From Chitinophagaceae bacterium (GTDB lineage Bacteria; Bacteroidota; Bacteroidia; Chitinophagales; Chitinophagaceae), in the NCBI GenBank assembly GCA_019638615.1, contig JAHBTL010000015.1, positions 62,001 through 126,000 on the forward strand: a stretch of 64,000 nt of DNA, in the 5' to 3' direction. Of the stretch, positions 54,002 through 62,467 are shown piece after piece. Both the position numbers and the translations under genes were made by a program. The notes under the pieces are model-generated. The model saw only the letters and a program-made list of their open reading frames with translations. It did not search any database and was not told where the DNA came from. How positions within the stretch are numbered: position 1 is the first letter of the stretch; each line of letters begins with the position of its first letter.

Positions 54002-55003
54002 ATGCTACAAACTGCTGAAGACATCCGTCAGTTAAATGAAAGAATACAAACTGCGGCATCCTTTGTCGACCGCCTCGAAGCAGAGATATCTAAAGTAATT
54101 GTTGGCCAACATTATATGGTAAGCCGGCTACTGATTGGATTGCTCAGCAATGGGCATGTACTGCTGGAGGGCGTACCGGGGCTGGCAAAAACATTGTCTA
54201 TCAAATCGCTGGCTCAGGCAGTAAATGCTAAGTTCAGCCGCATACAGTTTACCCCCGACCTGCTGCCCGCCGACGTGATAGGTACGATGATCTTTAACCA
54301 GCAAAAGCATGAATTTGTAGTACGCAGGGGGCCTATTTTCGCCAATTTTATATTGGCGGATGAAATAAACCGCGCCCCGGCCAAAGTACAAAGCGCGCTG
54401 CTGGAAGCCATGCAGGAACGTCAGATCACGATAGGCGAAACTACTTATAAGCTGGATGAGCCATTCCTGGTACTGGCAACACAAAACCCAATTGACCAGG
54501 AAGGCACTTACCCGTTGCCCGAGGCCCAGATAGACAGGTTTATGTTAAAAGTAATGATTGACTACCCGGGCAGGGAAGAGGAATTGCAGATAGTAAGACG
54601 AAATCTGCAGGGCGTAAAAACGCCTAAGGTAGAGCAGGTAGTAAGTACCATGGAAATATTACAGGCACGCGATCTGGTACGGCAGATTTACATGGACGAA
54701 AAGATTGAAAACTATATACTCGATATTGTATTTGCCACCCGCAATCCTTCGCAATTCAGGCTCGACAAACTTACCCATCTTATTGCATATGGAGGTTCTC
54801 CCCGTGCATCTATTAACCTTGCCCTTGCAGCTAAAGCGCATGCTTTTTTAAACAAAAGAGGATATGTAATACCTGAAGATGTAAGAAGTATTGCCAGGGA
54901 TGTGATCCGCCATCGCATTGGTCTTACATATGAAGCAGAAGCGGAAAATATAAACGCGGAAAATGTAGTAGACGAAATACTGAGAGCGATTAACGTACCA
55001 TAA
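54002..55003 (+). CDS. moxR: MoxR-type AAA+ ATPase
   Basis: A 333-residue AAA+ chaperone. Walker A is GVPGLAKT, Walker B with sensor residues is ILADEINRAPAKVQSALLEA, and the C-terminal lid follows. MoxR proteins work with VWA-domain partners, which occur three genes later. The ATG at 54002 was chosen because the upstream frame (MSYFWQRL...) is unlike the family. First gene of the Bat-type operon. Confidence 0.93.
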   Translation: MLQTAEDIRQLNERIQTAASFVDRLEAEISKVIVGQHYMVSRLLIGLLSNGHVLLEGVPGLAKTLSIKSLAQAVNAKFSRIQFTPDLLPADVIGTMIFNQQKHEFVVRRGPIFANFILADEINRAPAKVQSALLEAMQERQITIGETTYKLDEPFLVLATQNPIDQEGTYPLPEAQIDRFMLKVMIDYPGREEELQIVRRNLQGVKTPKVEQVVSTMEILQARDLVRQIYMDEKIENYILDIVFATRNPSQFRLDKLTHLIAYGGSPRASINLALAAKAHAFLNKRGYVIPEDVRSIARDVIRHRIGLTYEAEAENINAENVVDEILRAINVP

Positions 55004-55057
55004 CGAAAATATTTGTGGTTTGTGGTCTGTTGTTTATTGTTAATACCCCAAGACTTT

Positions 55058-55120
55058 AAACTATAAACGATAAACCTCAAACTATAAACTATAAATCCCA
55101 AACTATAAACCTTATACCAG
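55058..55120 (+). repeat. Three 21-bp tandem repeats between moxR and DUF58
   Basis: Three units of 21 bp begin at 55058, 55079 and 55100. Each opens with the exact 11-mer AAACTATAAAC, while the remaining ten bases are only partly conserved. The run ends 3 bp before the TTG start of the DUF58 gene. Two helical turns per unit would suit phased protein binding. Confidence 0.75.
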
Positions 55121-55123
55121 GAT

Positions 55124-56047
55124 TTGAAAGCAAAAAAGAAAAACCACACCAGGAGCGGAGACGACGCTTTAAGTGTGGCGGACATATTAAAAAAGGTAAA
55201 AGAGCTGGAAATAAGGAGCAAGAAGCTTACGACCAATCTTTTTAGCGGCGAGTACCACACGGCATTCAAGGGAAAAGGCATGTCGTTTAAAGAAGTAAGG
55301 GAATACAGCGCCGGCGATGATATACGTTTTATTGACTGGAATGTATCTGCCCGTATGGGAGCTCCCTTCAGCAAACTGTTCGAAGAAGAACGGGAACTGA
55401 CCATGATGCTGCTGGTAGACATCAGCGCAAGCTCGCTGTTCGGCACCGTGCACCAGCGTAAAAAAGATCTTATTACCGAAATATGTGCGGTACTGGCTTT
55501 TTCGGCAGTAAACAACAATGATAAAGTAGGAGTTATTTTTTTCAGCGATAAAATTGAATTTTTCATTCCTCCCAAAAAAGGAAAAGAGCATGTGCTGTAT
55601 ATAGTAAGGGAGCTGCTGACCGTACAACCCAAAAGCAAAGGAACCAACCTGAATGAAGCGGTTCGTTTTTTCAACAATGCCGTAAAACAAAAAAGCATTG
55701 TTTTTATTTTGAGTGATTTTATGGTTGAGCAGTACGACGACGCTTTGCGCATAGCGGGAAGCCGGCACGATGTAATTGGTATAAAAGTGTACGACAAAAT
55801 GGACATGGATCTTCCAGAAATAGGGATGATGCAGATTGAAGACGCGGAAACAGGTAAAACGCGATGGATTGATACCAATGATAAGATGGTGCAATACAAT
55901 TATCACAAACAGTTTGTTGACAATGAAGAGGCATGTAAGCTTTCTTTCCTGAAATCGGGCGCCGACCTGTTGTATATGCGTACTGATGAAGACTATGTAA
56001 AGATCCTTCAGAAATTTTTTATTAAACGAATGAAATCAGCCCGGTAA
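55124..56047 (+). CDS. DUF58 / VWA-like protein of the Bat operon
   Basis: A 307-residue DUF58 protein. Core motifs: FKGKGMSFKEVREYSAGDD followed by IRFIDWNVSARMG, then a VWA-like domain starting MMLLVDISASS. No membrane segment. A TTG at 55124 is the only start fitting the N-terminus, since a TAA stop at 55106-55108 precedes it in frame; ATG alternatives would cut off family residues. It acts with the MoxR ATPase upstream and the VWA protein downstream. Confidence 0.9.
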   Translation: MKAKKKNHTRSGDDALSVADILKKVKELEIRSKKLTTNLFSGEYHTAFKGKGMSFKEVREYSAGDDIRFIDWNVSARMGAPFSKLFEEERELTMMLLVDISASSLFGTVHQRKKDLITEICAVLAFSAVNNNDKVGVIFFSDKIEFFIPPKKGKEHVLYIVRELLTVQPKSKGTNLNEAVRFFNNAVKQKSIVFILSDFMVEQYDDALRIAGSRHDVIGIKVYDKMDMDLPEIGMMQIEDAETGKTRWIDTNDKMVQYNYHKQFVDNEEACKLSFLKSGADLLYMRTDEDYVKILQKFFIKRMKSAR

Positions 56048-56064
56048 TAACTACTCACGTATCA

Positions 56065-56988
56065 ATGATCAACCGAAAGCACATACCGATTTTCTTATTA
56101 TGGCTGGTGAGTTATGGTATATCCGGCAATGCTGCACAAGCCCAGGAAACACAGGTTTCGGTAAATGCAGACGTAGACCGCAGCCAGGTATTGCTGGGTG
56201 AACAAATCAGGCTGAAATTAGAAATCAATGCTTCCTCCGCACAAAGCGTAACACAATGGTTTAACGTACCGGACAGCTTTAATCACCTTGAGATCATTGA
56301 AAAAACCCCGGTTGATTCATCGCTGGAGGGTGGCATAAAAAAATATATACAGCAATTCACCATCACGGGCTTCGACTCCGGTGTATGGAATATTCCTCCT
56401 TTTCCTGTGGCAGTAGCCGGCAAAACTTACCATACGCAACCTGTAACAATTACGGTTGTTCCTGTTCAACTGCAAGACAGCACTTACCACGATATACGGG
56501 AAATTATAAATGTTCCGGAAGAAAAAACGCCCTGGTGGTATTGGGTCGCAGGCATCCTTTCACTGGCATTGATCGCCGTGTTGGTATGGCTTTGGATGAG
56601 ATCCGGGAAAAAGCAACCTGTAGCAGCTGCCCCCACCATCGAAAAACGTTCAGCCTTACAGGAAGCGCTCGAAAAACTGCTGCAGCTACAGCAGGAAAAT
56701 TTACCTGCAAAAGGAGAATGGAAAAAATATTATTCAGTCTTATCTGAAATTGTAAAAACATACAGCAGTAAAAGGTTTACACTTCCTGCCCTGCAGTATA
56801 CTACCGATGAATTGCTCGTGAATCTGACTGCCGGAGCCTCAAGGGAAACACTCGGGAAACTGGCTGAAAGTTTACGCATAGCCGATGCCGTTAAGTTTGC
56901 AAAATATCAACCTGGAACAGAGCAGGCAACAAAAGATATCCATACGATTGAGGTGACTTTACAGGAACTGGATCGTTTAAAACATTAA
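56065..56988 (+). CDS. BatD-like single-span membrane protein
   Basis: A 307-residue exported protein. Signal peptide (IFLLWLVSYGISGNAAQAQ), a beta-rich periplasmic domain (about 25-155; VDRSQVLLGEQIRLKLEINAS), one span (WYWVAGILSLALIAVLVWLW) and a cytoplasmic helical tail of about 120 residues. It resembles the BatD N-terminal domain but is shorter than BatD (about 590 in Bacteroides, from memory). It lies 17 bp after DUF58 and ends 2 bp before the BatA-like gene. Confidence 0.7.
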   Translation: MINRKHIPIFLLWLVSYGISGNAAQAQETQVSVNADVDRSQVLLGEQIRLKLEINASSAQSVTQWFNVPDSFNHLEIIEKTPVDSSLEGGIKKYIQQFTITGFDSGVWNIPPFPVAVAGKTYHTQPVTITVVPVQLQDSTYHDIREIINVPEEKTPWWYWVAGILSLALIAVLVWLWMRSGKKQPVAAAPTIEKRSALQEALEKLLQLQQENLPAKGEWKKYYSVLSEIVKTYSSKRFTLPALQYTTDELLVNLTAGASRETLGKLAESLRIADAVKFAKYQPGTEQATKDIHTIEVTLQELDRLKH

Positions 56989-56990
56989 AC

Positions 56991-57998
56991 TTGCTGAAAG
57001 AATATTTTGACCATATTGAATTCGCATATCCACGGGTTTTGTTCCTGCTGCTCATTATTCCAGTGCTGGCAGGCTGGTATATCAGTTATGCCGACAGGAT
57101 GAAAGCCACCATGAGGGTATCGTCTGTTAAAAGTTTCCGCAACACACATTCTTTAAAAAGCAAACTGCGTCATATTCCTTTTGTATGCCGGTTACTTGCC
57201 ATTGCCTGTATCATTCTTGCATTAGCGCGCCCCCAGTCGCACAACGACGAAAGAAATGTGGAAGGAGAAGGCGTTGATATTGTATTATGCCTGGATGTAA
57301 GCGGCAGCATGCTGGCACAGGATTTTAAACCCAATCGCCTGACAGCTGCTAAAAGAGTGGCAGCAGATTTTGTGAAGGCGCGACCTGCCGACAGGATCGG
57401 GCTGGTAATTTTTGCGGGTGAAAGCTTTACACAATGCCCTGTTACCAGCGATCATACGGTAGTAGAAAATCAAATCGCGCAAATAGATGGAGGATTCCTG
57501 ATAGATGGAACGGCTATTGGCTCGGGACTGGCCACCAGCGTTGACCGCTTAAAAAGCAGTGAGGCAAAAAGCAAGGTGGTGATCCTGCTTACAGATGGAG
57601 AAAACAACGGCGGGCTGATTGACCCTAAAACCGCGAAAGAAATAGCCAAATCACTGGGAGTAAAAGTGTATACTATTGGAATAGGATCAGAGGGCTATGC
57701 AACCACACCGGTATCGGGCCCGGGAGGACAGGTAATTATGCAGCAGGAAAAGGTGAACATCGATGAAACCCTGCTGAAAGAAATAGCAGCCGAAACCGGC
57801 GGCAAATATTTTCGTGCCAAAGATAACCAGGCGCTATCCGCCATATACCAGGAAATAGACCAGCTTGAAAAAACAAAGCTCACCATTACGATCAACAGGC
57901 GTTTTACCGAACGCTTTCACCCCCTGGCGCTAATAGCCGCAGGATTCATTTTCCTGGAGCTATTGCTCCGACTGACCCTGTTTAAGCAATTCCCTTAA
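56991..57998 (+). CDS. batA: BatA-type VWA membrane protein
   Basis: A 335-residue Bat (Bacteroides aerotolerance) VWA protein. Two N-terminal membrane helices, a VWA domain with the MIDAS motif DVSGSM, Thr/Asp metal ligands (TDGEN), and a C-terminal helix (LALIAAGFIFLELLLRL). The only start that fits is TTG at 56991, two bases after the previous stop. It works with MoxR as a putative chaperone/metal-insertion complex. No batB, batC or batE follows here. Confidence 0.88.
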   Translation: MLKEYFDHIEFAYPRVLFLLLIIPVLAGWYISYADRMKATMRVSSVKSFRNTHSLKSKLRHIPFVCRLLAIACIILALARPQSHNDERNVEGEGVDIVLCLDVSGSMLAQDFKPNRLTAAKRVAADFVKARPADRIGLVIFAGESFTQCPVTSDHTVVENQIAQIDGGFLIDGTAIGSGLATSVDRLKSSEAKSKVVILLTDGENNGGLIDPKTAKEIAKSLGVKVYTIGIGSEGYATTPVSGPGGQVIMQQEKVNIDETLLKEIAAETGGKYFRAKDNQALSAIYQEIDQLEKTKLTITINRRFTERFHPLALIAAGFIFLELLLRLTLFKQFP

Positions 57999-58246
57999 AC
58001 CGGCAATTCCTGCTGGTAATCATTTCCATTAAAGCTGTGATCACAAATTCATCTTCGGACCCGCCTGCAGAACCCACAATCGGCTGACACCATAGCCCCA
58101 AACCTACCTGCCGCAGGCACGGTTCAAGCTCGCTCATACCGGTACGGACGGGCCCTCCGGGCTTAAGTGGATACGCTGGCTAAATCTGCGCATCTGCGGC
58201 GAACAGCTTTCTGCCACCCGAATTTTCCGTAGGTTTGCGCTGAATT
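57999..58246. other. Spacer with GC-rich palindromic remnants
   Basis: A 248-bp stretch with no gene. A CCTGC-C-GCAGG palindrome near 58107-58117 and GGACGGGCCCTCC near 58146-58158 stand out by base composition. They recall the REP-like palindromes at 32.2-32.5 kb. A -7 box of the following gene lies near its end. Confidence 0.45.
58230..58237 (+). promoter_or_regulatory. Putative -7 promoter box of the ABC transporter gene
   Basis: TAGGTTTG matches TAnnTTTG and ends 9 bp before the ATG, which would give a near-leaderless transcript. Confidence 0.4.
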
Positions 58247-60004
58247 ATGTCAGAACAAGCTCCGGTAAAAAGGGTTTTTGATTTCAGTTTGCTCAAAAGG
58301 GTTTTCAGTTATGCCGCCCCGTACAGGAATAAAATGATCATTTCTGTTGTATTGGCTGTTGTACTGGCAGTGGTCTCTCCTGTTCGTCCCTGGCTGATAC
58401 AATTAACCGTTGACAAATACATACGGGGCGGTTGGGTAAATGCTGTAATTATCGTGACCTGCATCCAGATCGGACTGTTACTGGTTGAAACCGCCATGCG
58501 GTTCTATTTTTCTTTCTTAACCGCCTGGCTGGGACAAACCGTGGTAAAAGATCTGCGCACTGCCGTTTATAAAAAAATCGTACATCTCAATCTTTCACAA
58601 TTCGATAAAACGCCCATCGGCACGCTTACAACACGCACCATCAACGATATTGAAGCCATCAATGATATTTTTTCGGAAGGACTGATCCCCATTATAGCAG
58701 ACCTGTTAGCCATCATAGCTATACTGGGCGTAATGTTTGTTACCGACTGGAAGCTCACGCTTATCTGTATGACCATTCTTCCCGTATTGATAGTGGTAAC
58801 AAGGTGGTTCAAAAACAGCGTGAATATTTCATTTCAACGGGTACGCAATGCAGTGGCCCAATTGAACGCTTTTGTGCAGGAACACATAACCGGTATGCCT
58901 ATTGTACAGGCTTTTGCTGCCGAAGACAGGGAATTTGCCAAATTCAAAAAAATCAATAATGAACACCGCAACGCAAATATCAGGGCCATCTTTGCCTATT
59001 CTGTTTTTTTCCCTTTCGTGGAAATTATGCTGGCAGTTGCTATGGGGTTGATGATATGGTGGAGCGCGCAGGGCGCTGTGCAGGGGGAAGCAACCCTGGG
59101 AACCATGATCGCCTTCCTGCTGTACCTTAATCTTTTATTCAGACCGCTAAGGGTTATAGCAGACAAATTCAATGTATTACAGATGGGAGTGGTAGCAAGC
59201 GAAAGAATATTTAAAGTGCTCGATAACCCGGATTTTATTGTGAAAGAAGGAACCTACGCTCCCGCTGCCATCAAAGGGAAAGTTGATTTTAAAGATGTAT
59301 GGTTTGCTTATGTAAAGGATCATTATGTATTAAAAGATATTTCATTCAGCATACGCCCGGGCGAAACGCTCGCTATTGTAGGACATACGGGCAGCGGTAA
59401 GACATCTATCATCAGCCTCATTAACCGCTTGTATCATATACAAAAAGGAAGCATTGAAATAGACGATGTAAATGTTGAGCAGTACAGGCTGGAAGCATTG
59501 AGAAGCCGGATCGGTATCGTATTGCAGGATGTATTTCTTTTTTCGGGCTCCATTATGGAAAATGTAACGCTCCGCAATAAAGACATCAGTAAAGAATCGG
59601 TAGTACACGCCGCCAAACTGATCGGCATGCACGATTTTATTATGCAGTTACCGGGTGGTTACGATTACAATGTAATGGAAAGAGGCGGCACCCTGTCGCT
59701 AGGGCAAAGGCAGCTCTTATCTTTCATCCGCGCTTTATTATACAATCCTGCTATTCTCATACTGGATGAAGCTACTTCGTCGGTAGATACGGAAAGTGAG
59801 CAGCTCATACAGCATGCTATTGATACACTCATAGAAGGCAGGACTTCCATTATCATTGCCCACAGGCTTTCCACTATCCGCAAGGCAGATACCATCATGG
59901 TACTGGATAAGGGGGAGATAAAAGAAATGGGAACACACAATGAATTGCTTGAAATGCAGGGCTTCTATTCGAAGTTGTATGAAATGCAATTCGCAAAGCC
60001 TTAG
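58247..60004 (+). CDS. MsbA-like ABC exporter (fused permease and ATPase)
   Basis: A 585-residue half-transporter. Six membrane helices (about 20-320), then the nucleotide-binding domain: Walker A GHTGSGKTSI, Q-loop VLQDVFLFSG, signature LSLGQRQLLSFIRAL (a variant of LSGGQ), and Walker B ILILDEATSSVDTES. It would act as a homodimer or pair with a partner elsewhere, exporting lipid or drug-like substrates. Monocistronic. It is followed by a strong hairpin at 60019. Confidence 0.93.
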   Translation: MSEQAPVKRVFDFSLLKRVFSYAAPYRNKMIISVVLAVVLAVVSPVRPWLIQLTVDKYIRGGWVNAVIIVTCIQIGLLLVETAMRFYFSFLTAWLGQTVVKDLRTAVYKKIVHLNLSQFDKTPIGTLTTRTINDIEAINDIFSEGLIPIIADLLAIIAILGVMFVTDWKLTLICMTILPVLIVVTRWFKNSVNISFQRVRNAVAQLNAFVQEHITGMPIVQAFAAEDREFAKFKKINNEHRNANIRAIFAYSVFFPFVEIMLAVAMGLMIWWSAQGAVQGEATLGTMIAFLLYLNLLFRPLRVIADKFNVLQMGVVASERIFKVLDNPDFIVKEGTYAPAAIKGKVDFKDVWFAYVKDHYVLKDISFSIRPGETLAIVGHTGSGKTSIISLINRLYHIQKGSIEIDDVNVEQYRLEALRSRIGIVLQDVFLFSGSIMENVTLRNKDISKESVVHAAKLIGMHDFIMQLPGGYDYNVMERGGTLSLGQRQLLSFIRALLYNPAILILDEATSSVDTESEQLIQHAIDTLIEGRTSIIIAHRLSTIRKADTIMVLDKGEIKEMGTHNELLEMQGFYSKLYEMQFAKP

Positions 60005-60018
60005 GAGAGTAATGTCTA

Positions 60019-60053
60019 CAGGGTTCAGAACCTTTCCAAGGTTCTGAACCCTG
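60019..60053. repeat. 16-bp perfect inverted repeat
   Basis: Arms CAGGGTTCAGAACCTT (60019-60034) and AAGGTTCTGAACCCTG (60038-60053) with a 3-nt loop, 15 bp after the ABC exporter stop. No T-run follows, so it is more like a REP-type palindrome than a terminator, though it may protect the mRNA end. Confidence 0.75.
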
Positions 60054-60125
60054 CTTATCGAAAAGTCTTAAAAATAATTTACCTTCCATCTGATATTCTC
60101 ATTTGCTTAATTAAAATGTATTGTT

Positions 60126-60326
60126 ATGCCTATTGTAAAAGTTATTGAAGTAATTGCTTCTTCAGAAAAAGGAATTGATGATGCGATACAGCAAGCTGTC
60201 GCAGAAGCCTCAAAAACGATCAGGAATATTGACTCCGTTTATGTAAAAGATATAAAAGCTCATGTAAAAGACGGGAAAGTTGCTTCCTACGGATGTATAT
60301 GCAAAATTTCCTTCCGGGTTGATTAA
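60126..60326 (+). CDS. Dodecin
   Basis: A 66-residue dodecin, a small beta-alpha-beta-beta protein that builds a hollow dodecamer and stores flavin or CoA. The sequence VKVIEVIASSEKGIDDAIQQ and SYGCICKISFRV match the family. A trailing Cys pair (CIC) near the C-terminus replaces the usual aromatic residue. The gene is monocistronic, with hairpins downstream. Confidence 0.92.
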   Translation: MPIVKVIEVIASSEKGIDDAIQQAVAEASKTIRNIDSVYVKDIKAHVKDGKVASYGCICKISFRVD

Positions 60327-60351
60327 AAATTTTTCTTCATGCCTGGAAAAC

Positions 60352-60387
60352 AAAGCAGGAAGAAACCCTTCACTCTCTTCCTGCTTT
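60352..60387 (+). terminator. Hairpin downstream of dodecin
   Basis: Stem AAAGCAGGAAGA / TCTTCCTGCTTT (60352-60363 / 60376-60387) with a 12-nt loop. A second, weaker hairpin (GAAGGCG / CGCCTTTC) follows near 60431-60454. The T-run is short, so termination is likely but not certain. Confidence 0.6.
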
Positions 60388-60531
60388 ATACAAGCCGCTA
60401 CCGCAAACTCACATCTCTTTCCTGTAAATGGGAAGGCGCCCCTTTCGAGACGCCTTTCAACCAGTGATATCTTTGTTTGAAGAATACTTAACCTGATCTG
60501 ATGATACAACAAGTGGGCCTGTTATCATTTA

Positions 60532-61020
60532 TTAATTCATCTTGCTTCCTTTGTTCGGCCTGGTAGAAGCGACCGCTTTCTTGGCAGAAGTATCTTCTGA
60601 TTTATTTACCAGGTCTTTATAAGCAATGGTTACCTTGCTTGCTTCATCGGTATAGCTTACTTCGTCCAGCACTCCATCAATGAACCAGAAAGCTACTTTT
60701 ACATTGTTACCATTTTTATCTTCTTTACCGGTCATGGTAAAGCTGTTTTTATTTTCAAGAGCATTTAAATCATTCCCTGTTAAATTCACTTTAGTTGCCT
60801 CAAAAGCAGTTCCTTCAGTAGATATAAAATAAACAGCATTGTCCTGTATACGTATTTTGGAAACACTATTCACTTCTGAGTCAATAAAGTAAGCCTTATT
60901 TACCGTATCATATTTCACCTGCTGGTGTTGCTGGGAAATAAAACTGTAATTGTTCTGGGCTTTTGAAGCGGCGGTTGAAGCGATGATCGCGATCAGTGTA
61001 AGGGTAAGTATTCTTTTCAT
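60532..61020 (-). CDS. Small secreted protein, unknown
   Basis: A 162-residue exported protein. Signal peptide MKRILTLTLIAIIASTAASKA with cleavage near AQ. The mature part is beta-rich with charged residues (KVNLTGNDLNALENKNSF, VKVAFWFIDGVLDEVSY) and a basic, low-complexity C-terminus (STRPNKGSKMN). No domain recognised. It is convergent with dodecin, with the hairpins between them, and divergent from the Gfo/Idh/MocA gene. Its upstream sequence shows no clear -7 box. Confidence 0.65.
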   Translation of the reverse strand: MKRILTLTLIAIIASTAASKAQNNYSFISQQHQQVKYDTVNKAYFIDSEVNSVSKIRIQDNAVYFISTEGTAFEATKVNLTGNDLNALENKNSFTMTGKEDKNGNNVKVAFWFIDGVLDEVSYTDEASKVTIAYKDLVNKSEDTSAKKAVASTRPNKGSKMN

Positions 61021-61236
61021 AAAATGTTTTTACGTATATAAAACGGGGTATCCCCTTAAATATGATAAGTGTATACACTCATTTCGACAAACAGGAACAA
61101 TTGTAAGATGAATATCATCCATCGAAGAAAAAGGAAGCCAATCCCTGCATAATATATTGTCTAATACAAAGCAACTACGGGAAAAGAGGTAAATTTAGGG
61201 GAGGAAATTCTCTGTTTACTAAATAAAACATGTAGT

Positions 61237-62325
61237 ATGAGCAATCGCAGGATTTTTATAAAGAATACTTTAGGCAGCTTTGCGGCTGTTACCCTGTTTA
61301 ACCGGGCATTTCCTATAACAGGATCATCCGGGCAAAAGCAAAACCTGGGCGTAGCGCTTGTAGGACTGGGCTATTACAGCACTGATCTGCTGGCTCCTGC
61401 CCTGCAGCTTACCAAATATTGCAGCCTGCAGGGTATTGTTACAGGCTCGTCAGAAAAGGCTAAAAAATGGCAGCAACAATATAATATACCCGAAAGGAAT
61501 TCCTACCATTATGACAGGTTTAAAGATATTGCCAATAACCCCGATATAGACATAATATATATTGTACTACCTCCTTCTATGCATGCCGAATATGTTATAA
61601 AGGCTGCCGAAGCGGGAAAACATGTGTGGTGCGAGAAACCCATGGCAATGACAGTTGATGAATGTCAACGGATGATAGATGCCTGTAAAAAGAATAAAGT
61701 AAAACTAAGCATTGGCTACCGTATGCAGCATGAACCCAATACGCAGAAGATCATTCAGTTCCGGAAAGATAAACCCTATGGAAACATTACAAAGATCTCC
61801 GCTGCTGCAGGTTATTTCGACAGCCGTACCCATCACTGGAAGCAAATTAAAGCTTTGGGAGGAGGATCCATGTACGATATGGGCGTTTATCCATTGAACG
61901 CTACCCGCTATGTTACCGGAGAAGAACCTGTAGCAGTAACTGCCAAACAAAGTACTACACGCCCGGAAATTTATAAGGAAGTGGATGAAACCATGCAGTT
62001 TACGCTTGAATTTCCCGGAGGAGCCATTGCGGAATGTGAAACCAGCTTTGGTAAGAACATGAATGCGTTGCAGGTTACCTGTACCAAAGGATGGTATAAG
62101 CTGGAACCGTTCCAATCATACAGCGGGATCAAAGGCGCTACCAGCGACGGGAGAATGCTCAATGCTGTGATACCCAATCAGCAGGCAAAGCAAATGGACG
62201 ATGATGCATTGTCCATTATACAAAACAAACCGGTATTAGTGCCTGGTGAAGAAGGCTTGAAAGACATCAGGGTGGTGGAAGCCATTTACCGGTCGGTGAA
62301 ACAGGGTGGAAGAGTGGTGATATAA
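61237..62325 (+). CDS. Tat-exported Gfo/Idh/MocA family oxidoreductase
   Basis: A 362-residue NAD(P)-dependent oxidoreductase. The N-terminus SNRRIFIKNTLGSF has the twin-arginine motif RRIFIK, so the enzyme is probably exported folded with its cofactor, as for glucose-fructose oxidoreductase. Nucleotide-binding segment LGVALVGLGYYSTDL; catalytic motif WCEKPMAMTVDE; later conserved GGGSMYDMGVYPLNATRYVTG. Substrate likely a sugar or sugar acid. Monocistronic. Confidence 0.88.
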   Translation: MSNRRIFIKNTLGSFAAVTLFNRAFPITGSSGQKQNLGVALVGLGYYSTDLLAPALQLTKYCSLQGIVTGSSEKAKKWQQQYNIPERNSYHYDRFKDIANNPDIDIIYIVLPPSMHAEYVIKAAEAGKHVWCEKPMAMTVDECQRMIDACKKNKVKLSIGYRMQHEPNTQKIIQFRKDKPYGNITKISAAAGYFDSRTHHWKQIKALGGGSMYDMGVYPLNATRYVTGEEPVAVTAKQSTTRPEIYKEVDETMQFTLEFPGGAIAECETSFGKNMNALQVTCTKGWYKLEPFQSYSGIKGATSDGRMLNAVIPNQQAKQMDDDALSIIQNKPVLVPGEEGLKDIRVVEAIYRSVKQGGRVVI

Positions 62326-62467
62326 GCTCCTTTAGCATAAATCAATAAAATACAGGTTCAATTGAGCATTGTATTGCGGACTCTGCATATTTCTGATCCG
62401 ACATTAGCATATATCAATTAGCAGAAGCAGAAAAATGGATGTAGGTTTGACTATTAACCAACCTACC

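Noticed and set aside
55058-55120. CRISPR-like array
   Set aside because: Units are 21 bp, contiguous and without unique spacers of constant length, and there are no cas genes.
54712-55899. 395-codon open frame on the minus strand
   Set aside because: Antisense to the moxR end, the 21-bp repeats and DUF58; both real genes have clear motifs. Its low-complexity composition and lack of a domain mark it as a shadow.
60019-60053. Rho-independent terminator of the ABC exporter gene
   Set aside because: The stem is strong, but no T-run follows on the plus strand, so it is reported as a palindromic repeat.
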